Assembly: GCF_030410375.1 (NCBI RefSeq)
Contig: NZ_JAUHHE010000003.1
Span: 124,001 to 188,000, forward strand
Source of the DNA: Zwartia vadi
GTDB taxonomy: Bacteria; Pseudomonadota; Gammaproteobacteria; Burkholderiales; Burkholderiaceae_B
DNA: 64,000 nucleotides
Reading direction: 5' to 3'
In this document: positions 38,982 through 49,124 of the stretch, piece by piece
Layout: every line of letters starts with the position of its first letter
Position numbering within the stretch: position 1 is the stretch's first letter
Notes under the pieces: generated by a model
The model's database searches: none
What the model was told of the DNA's origin: nothing
Seen by the model: the letters and a program-made list of their open reading frames with translations, nothing else
Made by a program: the position numbers and the translations under genes

Positions 38982-41576
38982 ATGAACACTGCGAATCGCA
39001 AACCTCTGCCAGGCACCAAGCTCGACTACTTCGACACCCGTGCGGCTGTTGATGCCATCAAGCCCGGTGCCTATGACAAGCTTCCCTACACCTCGCGTGT
39101 ACTGGCTGAAAATCTCGTTCGCCGTTGCGACCCCGCAACGCTCACCGCTTCGCTCACGCAAATTATCGAGCGCAAACGCGATATGGATTTTCCGTGGTTT
39201 CCTGCACGAGTTGTTTGCCACGATATTCTTGGGCAAACTGCTTTGGTGGACCTTGCTGGTCTCAGGGATGCGATCGCAGCACAAGGCGGAGATCCCGCAC
39301 TCGTCAATCCAGTTGTCCCGACACAATTGATCGTCGATCACTCCCTTGCCGTCGAGTGCGGTGGTTTCGATCCGGATGCCTTCGAAAAAAATCGTGCAAT
39401 CGAAGACCGCCGCAATGAAGACCGATTCCATTTTATTAACTGGACCAAAAAGACCTTTAAAAATGTCGATGTGATCCCTCCCGGCAACGGCATCATGCAC
39501 CAGATCAATCTGGAGAGGATGTCCCCGGTCGTGCACGCTCAGGATGGCGTCGCATTCCCAGACACGCTGGTTGGCACAGACAGCCACACTCCGCACGTCG
39601 ACGCTCTTGGCGTGATCGCGATCGGTGTGGGAGGACTCGAAGCGGAAAGTGTCATGCTCGGCCGCGCCTCATGGATGCGGCTACCCGACATCATCGGTGT
39701 TGAGCTGACAGGCAAGCTACAACCGGGCATCACGGCGACCGATCTGGTACTCGCCCTTACAGAGTTTTTACGGAATCAAAAAGTCGTCTCGTCCTATCTG
39801 GAATTTTTCGGCGAAGGCGCTGCGCATCTGACTCTGGGCGATCGAGCGACAATCTCCAACATGACCCCCGAGTACGGTGCGACCGCGGCGATGTTTTATA
39901 TCGATCAGCAAACGATCGACTATCTCACATTGACAGGCCGAGAGACCGAACAAGTCAAGCTCGTTGAAACCTACGCCAAACATGCCGGCCTTTGGGCAGA
40001 CAGCCTCAAGACCGCCGAGTACGAGCGCGTGCTGCATTTTGATTTGTCGACAGTGGTACGAAACATTGCAGGCCCCTCCAACCCGCATCGTCGCGTGGCG
40101 ACCACGGATCTGGCGGAAAAAGGCATTTCCGGCAAAGTGGAAAATGAACCCGGCCTGATGCCAGATGGCGCCGTGATCATTGCTGCTATCACCAGTTGCA
40201 CCAACACCAGTAATCCGCGAAATGTGATTGCGGCAGGTTTGCTTGCACGCAATGCCAACGCGCGCGGGCTCACCCGCAAGCCCTGGGTGAAAAGCTCACT
40301 TGCACCCGGCTCCAAAACAGTCGAACTCTATCTGGATGACGCCAAACTTTTACCCGAACTCGAAAAGCTCGGTTTTGGAATCGTGGCGTTTGCCTGTACG
40401 ACTTGTAATGGCATGAGTGGCGCGCTTGATCCTGTGATTCAACAAGAAATCATTGATCGCGACCTGTATGCTACGGCAGTGCTTTCAGGTAATCGTAATT
40501 TTGACGGCCGCATTCATCCCTATGCAAAGCAAGCGTTTCTGGCTTCGCCACCACTGGTGGTAGCCTACGCGATTGCCGGAACGATCCGTTTTGACATCGA
40601 ACGCGATGTGCTTGGCATCGACAAGCAGGGCAAACCAGTCATGCTCAAGGATATCTGGCCCTCCGACGAGGAGATCGATGCCATCGTCAAAGCAAGTGTC
40701 AAGCCGGAACAATTCCGCAAAGTCTACGAACCCATGTTCGCCGCCACAGTCGATACAGGAGAAAAACTGAGTCCGCTTTATGACTGGCGGCCTCAAAGCA
40801 CATACATACGCCGCCCCCCATACTGGGAAGGTGCGCTCGCTGGCACACGCCAGCTCAAAGGCATGCGACCACTTGCTTTGCTAGGCGACAACATTACCAC
40901 CGACCACCTCTCACCCTCCAACGCCATCATGCGTGACAGCGCTGCGGGCGAATACCTTGAAAAGATGGGCTTGCCAGAGGAAGACTTCAACTCCTATGCC
41001 ACACACCGCGGCGATCATTTAACTGCTCAACGCGCCACCTTTGCCAATCCAAAACTCCTCAACGAAATGGTGTTGGAAAACGGTAAAGTCAAGCAAGGAT
41101 CACTTGCGCGCATCGAACCCGAAGGCAAAGTCACCCGCATGTGGGAAGCGATCGAAACCTACATGGAACGCAAACAGCCACTGATCATTGTGGCGGGCGC
41201 GGACTACGGTCAAGGATCTTCACGTGACTGGGCTGCAAAAGGCGTCCGCTTAGCAGGTGTCGAGGCCATTGCCGCAGAAGGCTTCGAGCGCATTCACCGC
41301 ACCAACCTTGTAGGGATGGGTGTTCTGCCGCTAGAGTTCAAACCTGGCGTCAACCGGAAAACCTTGAACCTCGACGGTACCGAAGTCTATGATGTGCTGG
41401 GTCAGCCCACGCCCCTTGCGACGTTGACCTTGGTGATCACACGTAAAAATGGTGAGCGACTCGAGGTTCCGATGACATGCCGTCTGGACACTGCCGAAGA
41501 AGTCTCCATCTACGAAGCCGGCGGAGTCTTGCAGCGTTTTGCTCAGGACTTCCTGGAGTCCAACGCTGCGGCTTAA
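38982..41576 (+). CDS. acnD: Fe/S-dependent 2-methylisocitrate dehydratase AcnD
   Basis: An 864-residue aconitase-family enzyme that dehydrates 2-methylcitrate to 2-methyl-trans-aconitate; it replaces PrpD. The cluster ligands lie in [10 protein letters not shown] and ACTTCNGMSG, and the swivel domain carries GDNITTDHLSPSNAI and [13 protein letters not shown]. It requires PrpF, encoded next, to produce a substrate usable by aconitase. It follows prpC by 15 bp. Confidence 0.95.
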   Translation: MNTANRKPLPGTKLDYFDTRAAVDAIKPGAYDKLPYTSRVLAENLVRRCDPATLTASLTQIIERKRDMDFPWFPARVVCHDILGQTALVDLAGLRDAIAAQGGDPALVNPVVPTQLIVDHSLAVECGGFDPDAFEKNRAIEDRRNEDRFHFINWTKKTFKNVDVIPPGNGIMHQINLERMSPVVHAQDGVAFPDTLVGTDSHTPHVDALGVIAIGVGGLEAESVMLGRASWMRLPDIIGVELTGKLQPGITATDLVLALTEFLRNQKVVSSYLEFFGEGAAHLTLGDRATISNMTPEYGATAAMFYIDQQTIDYLTLTGRETEQVKLVETYAKHAGLWADSLKTAEYERVLHFDLSTVVRNIAGPSNPHRRVATTDLAEKGISGKVENEPGLMPDGAVIIAAITSCTNTSNPRNVIAAGLLARNANARGLTRKPWVKSSLAPGSKTVELYLDDAKLLPELEKLGFGIVAFACTTCNGMSGALDPVIQQEIIDRDLYATAVLSGNRNFDGRIHPYAKQAFLASPPLVVAYAIAGTIRFDIERDVLGIDKQGKPVMLKDIWPSDEEIDAIVKASVKPEQFRKVYEPMFAATVDTGEKLSPLYDWRPQSTYIRRPPYWEGALAGTRQLKGMRPLALLGDNITTDHLSPSNAIMRDSAAGEYLEKMGLPEEDFNSYATHRGDHLTAQRATFANPKLLNEMVLENGKVKQGSLARIEPEGKVTRMWEAIETYMERKQPLIIVAGADYGQGSSRDWAAKGVRLAGVEAIAAEGFERIHRTNLVGMGVLPLEFKPGVNRKTLNLDGTEVYDVLGQPTPLATLTLVITRKNGERLEVPMTCRLDTAEEVSIYEAGGVLQRFAQDFLESNAAA

Positions 41577-41599
41577 ATTATCCATCAGGAAACAAACAC

Positions 41600-42781
41600 A
41601 TGGCATACGCACCCCAGATCAAAGTCCCCGCCACCTACATGCGTGGAGGCACCAGTAAAGGCGTTTTCTTTCGTCTACAAGATCTCCCCGCCGCCGCTCA
41701 GGTGCCCGGTGCTGCCCGCGACGCCTTGCTCATGCGTGTTATCGGTAGCCCCGACCCCTACGGCAAGCAAACCGACGGGATGGGCGCTGCGACTTCAAGC
41801 ACGAGTAAAACCGTGATCCTGTCAAAAAGCACGCGTCCGGATCATGATGTGGATTATCTTTTTGGCCAGGTGTCGATTGACAAACCTTTCATCGACTGGA
41901 GTGGCAACTGCGGCAATCTATCCGCTGCAGTGGGCCCGTTCAGCATTAGCAATGGTTTAGTCGATCCAAGTCGTATTCCAAAAAATGGCATTGCGACCGT
42001 CCGGATCTGGCAAGCAAATATCGGCAAAACCATCATTTCTCACGTCCAAATCACCGATGGTGCCGTTCAAGAGACTGGAGATTTTGAACTAGACGGCGTG
42101 ACCTTTCCTGCAGCAGAAGTGCAGCTCGAATTCATGGATCCCGCCGCCGAAGAAGAAGGTGGCGGCGGCGCGATGTTCCCTACTGGCAATCTGGTCGATG
42201 ACTTGGTGGTGCCTGGTGTGGGCACTCTCAAGGCGACAATGATCAATGCGGGTATTCCCACGATCTTCCTGAACGCTGAAGCGATTGGTTACAAAGGGAC
42301 TGAACTTCAGGACGATATCAATGGTGACACCAAAGCACTTGAGATGTTTGAAAAGATTCGGGCATATGGTGCGCTGCGCATGGGTCTCATCACTGATCTG
42401 AGCGAGGCAGCAAAACGCCAGCACACACCGAAAGTCGCTTTTGTGGGTAAGCCCGCTGATTATGTTGCCTCAAGCGGTAAAAAAATTTCCGCCTCGGATA
42501 TCAATGTTTTAGTCCGTGCCATGTCCATGGGCAAGTTACACCACGCCATGATGGGAACCGCAGCTGTCGCTATTGGTACCGCTGCGGCCATACCGGGAAC
42601 CCTGGTGAATCTTGCGGCGGGGGGCGGCAATCTTGAGGCGGTCCGTTTCGGACATCCTTCGGGCACGCTGCGCGTAGGTGCCCAAGCCACTCAAGTCGAC
42701 GGTCAATGGCAGGTCACCAAAGCCATCATGAGTCGCAGTGCCAGAGTATTGATGGAAGGCTGGGTGCGCGTGCCGGGTTAA
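41600..42781 (+). CDS. prpF: 2-methylaconitate cis-trans isomerase PrpF
   Basis: A 393-residue protein with two diaminopimelate-epimerase-like halves, which converts 2-methyl-trans-aconitate to the cis form. Family motifs are YMRGGTSKGVFF at the N-terminus, DWSGNCGNLSAAVGPF, and a C-terminal FGHPSGTLRVGA. The start at 41600 (MAYAPQIKVPA) has TCAGGA upstream. The remaining hydration step is probably done by AcnB, encoded about 0.8 kb downstream. Confidence 0.95.
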   Translation: MAYAPQIKVPATYMRGGTSKGVFFRLQDLPAAAQVPGAARDALLMRVIGSPDPYGKQTDGMGAATSSTSKTVILSKSTRPDHDVDYLFGQVSIDKPFIDWSGNCGNLSAAVGPFSISNGLVDPSRIPKNGIATVRIWQANIGKTIISHVQITDGAVQETGDFELDGVTFPAAEVQLEFMDPAAEEEGGGGAMFPTGNLVDDLVVPGVGTLKATMINAGIPTIFLNAEAIGYKGTELQDDINGDTKALEMFEKIRAYGALRMGLITDLSEAAKRQHTPKVAFVGKPADYVASSGKKISASDINVLVRAMSMGKLHHAMMGTAAVAIGTAAAIPGTLVNLAAGGGNLEAVRFGHPSGTLRVGAQATQVDGQWQVTKAIMSRSARVLMEGWVRVPG

Positions 42782-42846
42782 CGTTCACGCGAGCCCTTGA
42801 CCATTCACGCAATACATATGTTTTTTGAAAAGATTCAGCTCTCCTT

Positions 42847-43242
42847 ATGCAACAGTATTTTTCTCATGCGCTCGTTTTAGCTTTTACTTTTTTTATTACT
42901 TGTACGTTCGTCTTTTTTATTTCAGGCGCATACCTGTTTTTTTTCAAGATCGATCAAATTAATGCGCGCTTTAAACACCCTTATCTTCGCGAGCGGAGAT
43001 TTGAAGATTTACCGATGGGTATCCGTTTGACGATCACCCTTGATTACTTTTTGCGTATTTTGTTTCATCGCTCAACAGGTTCGTTCGCCTACAACTCGAA
43101 CAAGCTGCTGGCCCATGTAGATCCGACCACCCTGCCCATGAGCGTTCGCTGGCCGATTGTCGGCCTATGGGGCAGTTGCGCGGTGGGCCTGGTTTCAATG
43201 CTCTGTCTCTGGGCACTTTTAATAGTGGGATCCAATTCATGA
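42847..43242 (+). CDS. small two-helix membrane protein of unknown function
   Basis: A 131-residue protein that I do not recognise. It has a strongly hydrophobic first helix (about residues 8-34, rich in Phe), a polar middle with charged residues and HPYLRERRFEDLPMG, and a second helix near 104-126. No clear ribosome-binding site precedes the ATG at 42847. Its stop overlaps the next gene's start (ATGA), which supports it being real and translated. It lies between prpF and acnB. Confidence 0.65.
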   Translation: MQQYFSHALVLAFTFFITCTFVFFISGAYLFFFKIDQINARFKHPYLRERRFEDLPMGIRLTITLDYFLRILFHRSTGSFAYNSNKLLAHVDPTTLPMSVRWPIVGLWGSCAVGLVSMLCLWALLIVGSNS

Positions 43243-43511
43243 ACAATATCAAGCACAACGAATCCGGTCGCTGTTTTGAGCTCTTGGTCGAGGGCCACCG
43301 CTGCGTGTTGGACTACACACTGCACAACAACGTCATGACAGTCACGCACACCGGCGTGCCAAGTGAACTCGGTGGTCGCGGGCTGGCTGCTGACCTCACC
43401 AAGTTCGCTTTGGATCATGCGCAGTCTCAAGGTTGGAAAGTGATCCCGCAATGCAGCTATGTCGCAGCCTATGTAAAGAAACATCCTGAATATGCAGGAA
43501 TCATTCATTAA
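43239..43511 (+). CDS. small GNAT-like N-acetyltransferase (YjdJ/CG family)
   Basis: A 90-residue protein of the short GCN5-related type (the Acetyltransf_CG group), too small to be a full GNAT. The acetyl-CoA region is VPSELGGRGLAADLTKFAL, followed by a C-terminal IPQCSYVAAYVKKHPEY typical of the group. I used the ATG at 43239, which overlaps the TGA of the upstream membrane protein gene (ATGA). The substrate is unknown. It ends 17 bp before the acnB palindrome. Confidence 0.85.
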   Translation: MNNIKHNESGRCFELLVEGHRCVLDYTLHNNVMTVTHTGVPSELGGRGLAADLTKFALDHAQSQGWKVIPQCSYVAAYVKKHPEYAGIIH

Positions 43512-43528
43512 GTTTTACTTATTTTTTA

Positions 43529-43549
43529 GTCTTATATAAGATATAAGAC
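43529..43549. promoter_or_regulatory. palindromic operator upstream of acnB
   Basis: Perfect 9-3-9 inverted repeat: GTCTTATAT, AAG, ATATAAGAC. The first 20 bp are identical to the element between the GntR regulator and mdh. It ends 65 bp before the acnB ATG. TTACTT just upstream parallels TTACTC at the mdh copy. GT...AC ends fit sites of HutC-type GntR regulators in general. Confidence 0.85.
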
Positions 43550-43614
43550 ACTTGCAGCACCTGAATCTTCGCTCTACAATCATTTCATCCTTCACCTCAC
43601 TGAAAGGCGCTCAC

Positions 43615-46194
43615 ATGCTACAAGCCTATCGCCAACACGTTGCCGAACGCGCAGCCCTTGGTATTCCTCCCCTGCCCTTGTCCGCTCAGCAAACGGCTGA
43701 CCTGATTGAACTACTCAAAGCGCCTCCTGCTGGCGAAGGCGACACACTTGTTGAACTCATCACCCACCGTGTCCCCGCAGGTGTGGACGATGCGGCTAAA
43801 GTCAAAGCATCTTATCTTGCCGCCGTTGCGTTGGGTACAGAAAAGTGCCCCTTGATTTCTCGCGCCAAAGCCACAGAACTGCTAGGCACAATGCTAGGCG
43901 GCTACAACATCAGTCCGCTGATCGAGTTGCTCGATGACAAAGACGTCGGGACGATCGCTGCAGACGGACTGAAAAAAACATTGTTGATGTTTGACGCCTT
44001 TCACGACGTCAAAGAAAAAGCCTTAAAAGGCAACGCCAATGCGAAAGCTGTGATGCAAAGCTGGGCTGACGGCGAATGGTTCACCAGTCGCCCAGAAGTT
44101 CCCAAAAGCTTGAAAGTAACCGTTTTAAAAGTCACTGGCGAAACGAACACCGACGATCTTTCACCAGCGCCCGATGCCTGGAGTCGCCCCGACATTCCTT
44201 TGCACGCCATGGCGATGCTCAAGAACCCCCGCCCCGGCATTGAGCCTCAAGAACCAGGCAAGATCGGTCCGATCAATTTAATTAATGAACTTAAGAAAAA
44301 AGGTAACCTCGTCGCCTACGTTGGTGACGTAGTCGGCACAGGCTCTTCGCGGAAGTCCGCGACCAACTCGGTATTGTGGTTTACCGGTGAAGATATTCCT
44401 TTCGTTCCTAACAAGCGCTTTGGTGGCGTCTGTTTGGGTAGCAAAATCGCCCCGATTTTCTACAACACGATGGAAGATGCCGGCGCACTGCCAATCGAGC
44501 TCGATGTCTCCAACATGAATATGGGCGATGTGATTGAGCTGCGTCCTTATGATGGCGAAGCGCTGAAAGATGGCAAGGTCATTGCAAAGTTTCAAGTCAA
44601 GTCTGATGTTTTGTTTGATGAAGTCCGCGCAGGCGGCCGCATCCCTCTGATCGTCGGTCGCGGTTTGACTGGCAAAGCGCGCGAAGCGCTTGGGTTGCCA
44701 CCTTCAACCTTGTTCCGACTGCCACAGAGCCCTGTCGCCTCCAAGAAAGGCTTCACCTTGGCCCAGAAAATAGTCGGTCGTGCATGTGGTTTGCCTGAAG
44801 GCCAAGGCGTTCGCCCTGGCGCATACTGCGAGCCCAAGATGACCTCTGTGGGTAGCCAGGATACGACCGGCCCCATGACACGAGACGAGCTGAAAGATCT
44901 GGCCTGTCTCGGCTTTTCCGCTGACTTGGTGATGCAGTCTTTCTGCCACACTTCGGCCTACCCCAAGCCCGTTGATGTCAAAACCCACCACACGCTGCCC
45001 GAGTTCATGAGTAATCGTGGTGGCATCTCGTTGCGTCCCGGTGATGGTGTGATCCACTCCTGGCTCAACCGCATGCTCTTGCCCGACACAGTCGGAACCG
45101 GCGGCGACTCCCATACACGTTTTCCGATCGGCATCAGCTTTCCGGCCGGTTCGGGACTGGTCGCTTTTGCTGCCGCAACGGGCGTGATGCCTTTGGACAT
45201 GCCTGAGTCGGTATTGGTGCGCTTCAAAGGCAAGATGCAACCCGGAGTGACGCTGCGTGACCTCGTCAGCGCCATCCCTTTGTATGCTATCAAAGCAGGT
45301 CTGCTGACCGTTGAAAAGTCGAATAAGAAAAACATTTTCTCTGGCCGAATCCTCGAGATCGAAGGCTTGCCTGATCTCAAGGCCGAGCAAGCGTTCGAAT
45401 TGGCGGATGCTTCAGCCGAGCGCTCTGCCGCCGGTTGTACGGTTCGCCTGAATAAAGAGCCCATTATCGAATACATCAACAGCAACATCGTGATGTTGAA
45501 ATGGATGATTGCTAATGGCTATGAAGACGAGCGCAGCATCAGACGTCGCATCGAAGCCATGGAAGCGTGGCTGGCCAATCCAAAGTTGCTCGAGCCAGAT
45601 GCAGACGCAGAGTATGCGGCAGTGATTGAAATCGATTTGGCCGATATCCACGAACCTATCGTCGCATGCCCCAACGATCCTGACGACGTCAAAATGTTGT
45701 CCGAAGTCGCCGGCGCCAAAATCGACGAGGTCTTTATCGGCAGCTGCATGACGAATATCGGCCACTTCCGTGCCGCCTCCAAGCTACTCGAAGGCAAGCG
45801 CGACATGCCGGTCAAGCTCTGGATCGCCCCACCCACCAAGATGGACGCCACACAGCTGACAGAAGAAGGTCACTACGGTGTCTTTGGCACGGCAGGTGCT
45901 CGCACTGAGCCTCCAGGCTGCTCGTTGTGCATGGGCAATCAGGCGCAAGTCCGTGAGGGCGCGACCGTCATGTCGACCAGCACCCGCAACTTCCCGAACC
46001 GTTTGGGCAAAAATACCAACGTGTATTTAGGCTCGGCTGAACTTGCGGCGATTTGCTCGAAGCTTGGTCGCATTCCGACCAAAGAAGAGTACATGAAAGA
46101 CATGGGCGTGCTCAAAGACAGCAGCGCAGAGATCTACAAGTACCTGAACTTTGATCAGATCCCTGACTACAAGGATGTTGCTGACGCGGTATAA
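43615..46194 (+). CDS. acnB: aconitate hydratase B (bifunctional with 2-methylisocitrate dehydratase)
   Basis: An 859-residue AcnB-type aconitase: the N-terminal HEAT-like domain ([20 protein letters not shown]), then the swivel domain, then the Fe-S core ([24 protein letters not shown]). It is the main TCA aconitase and also hydrates 2-methyl-cis-aconitate. I used the ATG at 43615 with GAAAGG upstream; a TTG frame from 43552 would run into the operator region. Control by the palindrome at 43529-43549 is likely. Confidence 0.96.
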   Translation: MLQAYRQHVAERAALGIPPLPLSAQQTADLIELLKAPPAGEGDTLVELITHRVPAGVDDAAKVKASYLAAVALGTEKCPLISRAKATELLGTMLGGYNISPLIELLDDKDVGTIAADGLKKTLLMFDAFHDVKEKALKGNANAKAVMQSWADGEWFTSRPEVPKSLKVTVLKVTGETNTDDLSPAPDAWSRPDIPLHAMAMLKNPRPGIEPQEPGKIGPINLINELKKKGNLVAYVGDVVGTGSSRKSATNSVLWFTGEDIPFVPNKRFGGVCLGSKIAPIFYNTMEDAGALPIELDVSNMNMGDVIELRPYDGEALKDGKVIAKFQVKSDVLFDEVRAGGRIPLIVGRGLTGKAREALGLPPSTLFRLPQSPVASKKGFTLAQKIVGRACGLPEGQGVRPGAYCEPKMTSVGSQDTTGPMTRDELKDLACLGFSADLVMQSFCHTSAYPKPVDVKTHHTLPEFMSNRGGISLRPGDGVIHSWLNRMLLPDTVGTGGDSHTRFPIGISFPAGSGLVAFAAATGVMPLDMPESVLVRFKGKMQPGVTLRDLVSAIPLYAIKAGLLTVEKSNKKNIFSGRILEIEGLPDLKAEQAFELADASAERSAAGCTVRLNKEPIIEYINSNIVMLKWMIANGYEDERSIRRRIEAMEAWLANPKLLEPDADAEYAAVIEIDLADIHEPIVACPNDPDDVKMLSEVAGAKIDEVFIGSCMTNIGHFRAASKLLEGKRDMPVKLWIAPPTKMDATQLTEEGHYGVFGTAGARTEPPGCSLCMGNQAQVREGATVMSTSTRNFPNRLGKNTNVYLGSAELAAICSKLGRIPTKEEYMKDMGVLKDSSAEIYKYLNFDQIPDYKDVADAV

Positions 46195-46238
46195 CTTTCT
46201 GGAAACAGATCAAAAGTTGTAACAGTTAGACCTCATTG

Positions 46239-46277
46239 AATCCGCCTCTGGGTTTATCCCCACAGGCGGATTTTTTT
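46239..46277 (+). terminator. intrinsic terminator after acnB
   Basis: AATCCGCCT (46239-46247) pairs with AGGCGGATT (46264-46272), with an inner TGGG/CCCA pairing in the loop. A run of seven Ts closes it (46271-46277). Confidence 0.93.
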
Positions 46278-46338
46278 ATTACGTGCTCAGACCCATCGTG
46301 GTGTAGGATAATCAAATCATCACCAAGGAGCGTCTGCC

Positions 46339-49044
46339 ATGAAACACGACACACTCAACACGCTTAAGACTTTCAAGGTCGGCAAAAAACAAGCTCATTT
46401 TTACTCGCTCCCTGCGCTGGGCGAGTCTTTAGGCGTCGATATTTCACGTCTGCCGATGTCAATCAGGATCGTGCTTGAATCAGTGCTGCGTAATTGCGAT
46501 GGCAAGAAAGTCACTGAAAGCCATATCCGTGAACTGGCAGCCTGGAAACCCAACAGCAAACGTGAACTGGAAATTCCCTTTGTCGTTGCCCGCGTAGTAT
46601 TGCAGGACTTCACGGGCGTCCCATTGCTCGCTGATCTTGCCGCCATGCGCGCGGTTGCCAAAAAAATGGGAAAAGATGCGAAATCCATCGAACCGCTGGT
46701 ACCCGTTGATCTGGTCGTCGACCACTCGGTGATGATCGATTATTTCGGCACCAAAAACGCCCTGGACCTCAACATGAAGGTCGAGTTCTCACGGAACAAA
46801 GAACGCTACCAGTTCCTCAAGTGGGGCATGCAGGCCTTTGATACGTTTGGCGTCGTCCCTCCAGGATTTGGCATTGTTCACCAGATCAACCTGGAGTATC
46901 TGGCTCGCGGCGTGCATCACGACAAACAGAACAACGTGTACTACCCAGATTCACTGGTGGGCACGGACAGTCACACCACCATGATTAACGGCATTGGCGT
47001 CGTGGGCTGGGGGGTGGGAGGCATCGAGGCCGAAGCTGGCATGCTGGGTCAGCCCGTGTACTTTTTAACGCCTGATGTCGTGGGTGTGGAGCTGACAGGC
47101 GAGTTGCGGGGGGGGGTGACCGCCACCGACTTGGTACTCACCATCACAGAATTGTTGCGCAAAGAAAAAGTAGTCGGCAAATTTGTCGAGTTCTGTGGTC
47201 CGGGTACCGCCAAGCTCTCTGTAACCGACCGTGCCACGATCGGCAACATGGCCCCCGAGTACGGCGCAACAATAGGTTTTTTTCCGGTCGACCATCGCAC
47301 CATCGAGTATTTCGAAGGAACAGGCCGCACTAAAGACGAGGTTCAGGCGCTTGAGGCCTACTTTAAAGCGCAAAAAATGTTTGGCGTGCCCAATGCTTCG
47401 GATATCAACTACACCAAAGTCGTGAAACTCGACCTCGGTTCGGTGGTGCCCTCTCTCGCTGGACCCAAGCGCCCCCAGGACCGGATTGAAATCGGACAGG
47501 TTAAAAAGACCTTTAAAAAACTGTACTCAAAGCCCATCAGCGATAACGGCTTTAATCAACCCGCCGCCAAACTTAGCAAAGCCTTCACCACCTCGACCGG
47601 CAAGACACTCCATAACGGCGACATTTTGATCGCTGGGATTACTTCATGCACAAACACCTCCAACCCAAGCGTGATGCTTGCGGCTGGATTGCTCGCTAAA
47701 AAAGCTGTAAAGGCCGGACTCAAAGTTCCCGCACACGTCAAAACATCACTCGCACCAGGCTCGCGTGTCGTGACTGAATATCTCGAGCGTGCGGGTCTGC
47801 TTCCCTATCTCGATCAACTTGGCTTTGATGTGGCGGCCTACGGCTGCACAACATGTATTGGGAACGCCGGCGATCTTGCTGCGGATTTCAATCAAGCCAT
47901 CATTGACAACGACTTGATCTGTGCCGCCGTGTTGTCGGGTAACCGCAATTTCGAAGCCCGCATTCATCCGAACCTGAAAGCAAACTTCCTAGCCTCGCCT
48001 CCGCTCGTGGTTGCTTACGCACTCGCGGGTAACATGATGCGCGATTTAATGACAGAGCCCGTTGGTGAGGGTAAAAAAGGACCGGTTTATCTTGGAGATA
48101 TCTGGCCGACCGCCAAAGAAGTTGAAAAGCTCATGAAGTTCGCCATGGATCCAAAAGTCTTTCGCGCCAACTACGCAAAAGTCGACAAAAAGCCCGGCAA
48201 GCTTTGGCAAAACATCGAGGGCGTGACAGGGGATGTGTACGACTGGCCGAACTCAACCTATATCGCCGAGCCGCCCTTTTTTGATGATTTCACCATGGAC
48301 CCCAAACCAATGCCAGCTGTGAGAGGCGCGCGTACCCTGGGAATTTTTGGCGACTCTGTCACAACCGATCATATTTCACCAGCCGGTTCGATTAGCGAAT
48401 CCTCGCCAGCCGGACAGTGGTTGCTTGCCCACGGCGTACAAAAAGCGGATTTCAATAGTTACGGTTCCCGACGAGGCAATCATGAAATCATGATGCGCGG
48501 AACATTTGCCAACGTGCGTATCAAAAACCTGATGATTCCTGCCAGACCGGATGGCTCACGTGTGGAGGGTGGGCAAACGCTGATGCAACCCAGTGGTGAA
48601 CAAGTATCCATTTACGACGCGGCCATGCGATACATCGCCAATGGCGTGCCAACAGTTGTCTTTGGTGGCGAAGAGTACGGTACCGGCTCTTCTCGGGACT
48701 GGGCTGCGAAAGGAACGCAGCTTCTGGGGGTCAAGGCAGTCATTGCCCGAAGTTTTGAACGCATTCATCGCAGCAACCTGGTTGGCATGGGCGTATTGCC
48801 TTTACAATTTAAAGGACAGGACAGCGCGGAGTCTTTGGGATTAACGGGCGTTGAAACGTTTGATGTTGAAGGTCTCGAACAAGGCATTACTCCTCAACAA
48901 GACGTGACCCTGGTGATCCACCGTGCGGATGGCTCGAGCCAGCGGGTGGCCGTTCTTCTTAGGATCGATACCCCAATCGAAGTCGACTATTACCAGCACG
49001 GCGGGATTTTGCCCTTTGTCCTGAGACAGCTGATTGCGGCCTAA
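46339..49044 (+). CDS. acnA: aconitate hydratase A
   Basis: A 901-residue AcnA/IRP-type aconitase. Cluster ligands are in [10 protein letters not shown] and [10 protein letters not shown]. The swivel domain carries [15 protein letters not shown] and [19 protein letters not shown] stands 8 nt before the ATG. AcnA enzymes are usually the stress-stable isoform and can act as RNA-binding apo-proteins. It has its own transcription unit between the acnB terminator and the inverted repeat at 49061. It shares family, but not close sequence, with AcnD. Confidence 0.96.
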   Translation: MKHDTLNTLKTFKVGKKQAHFYSLPALGESLGVDISRLPMSIRIVLESVLRNCDGKKVTESHIRELAAWKPNSKRELEIPFVVARVVLQDFTGVPLLADLAAMRAVAKKMGKDAKSIEPLVPVDLVVDHSVMIDYFGTKNALDLNMKVEFSRNKERYQFLKWGMQAFDTFGVVPPGFGIVHQINLEYLARGVHHDKQNNVYYPDSLVGTDSHTTMINGIGVVGWGVGGIEAEAGMLGQPVYFLTPDVVGVELTGELRGGVTATDLVLTITELLRKEKVVGKFVEFCGPGTAKLSVTDRATIGNMAPEYGATIGFFPVDHRTIEYFEGTGRTKDEVQALEAYFKAQKMFGVPNASDINYTKVVKLDLGSVVPSLAGPKRPQDRIEIGQVKKTFKKLYSKPISDNGFNQPAAKLSKAFTTSTGKTLHNGDILIAGITSCTNTSNPSVMLAAGLLAKKAVKAGLKVPAHVKTSLAPGSRVVTEYLERAGLLPYLDQLGFDVAAYGCTTCIGNAGDLAADFNQAIIDNDLICAAVLSGNRNFEARIHPNLKANFLASPPLVVAYALAGNMMRDLMTEPVGEGKKGPVYLGDIWPTAKEVEKLMKFAMDPKVFRANYAKVDKKPGKLWQNIEGVTGDVYDWPNSTYIAEPPFFDDFTMDPKPMPAVRGARTLGIFGDSVTTDHISPAGSISESSPAGQWLLAHGVQKADFNSYGSRRGNHEIMMRGTFANVRIKNLMIPARPDGSRVEGGQTLMQPSGEQVSIYDAAMRYIANGVPTVVFGGEEYGTGSSRDWAAKGTQLLGVKAVIARSFERIHRSNLVGMGVLPLQFKGQDSAESLGLTGVETFDVEGLEQGITPQQDVTLVIHRADGSSQRVAVLLRIDTPIEVDYYQHGGILPFVLRQLIAA

Positions 49045-49060
49045 GCCCCAATCCTCGTCT

Positions 49061-49113
49061 CCTGCCGACTATCGCGAGATAGTTCGTTACACTAGACTCC
49101 TTTTGTCGGCAGG
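49061..49113. other. long inverted repeat with nested GCGA-loop hairpin upstream of the DUF2863 gene
   Basis: CCTGCCGAC (49061-49069) and GTCGGCAGG (49105-49113) are a perfect 9-bp inverted repeat. Directly inside lies a small hairpin TATC-GCGA-GATA (49070-49081). A TACACT -10-like hexamer is at 49088-49093. The structure ends 11 bp before the DUF2863 ATG. It could be an acnA transcript end, an operator, or a leader structure. Confidence 0.45.
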
Positions 49114-49124
49114 CACGTAAACCC

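Noticed and set aside
38679-39596. A 305-codon open frame on the minus strand over prpC/acnD
   Set aside because: It crosses two well-supported genes in antisense and has no family features.
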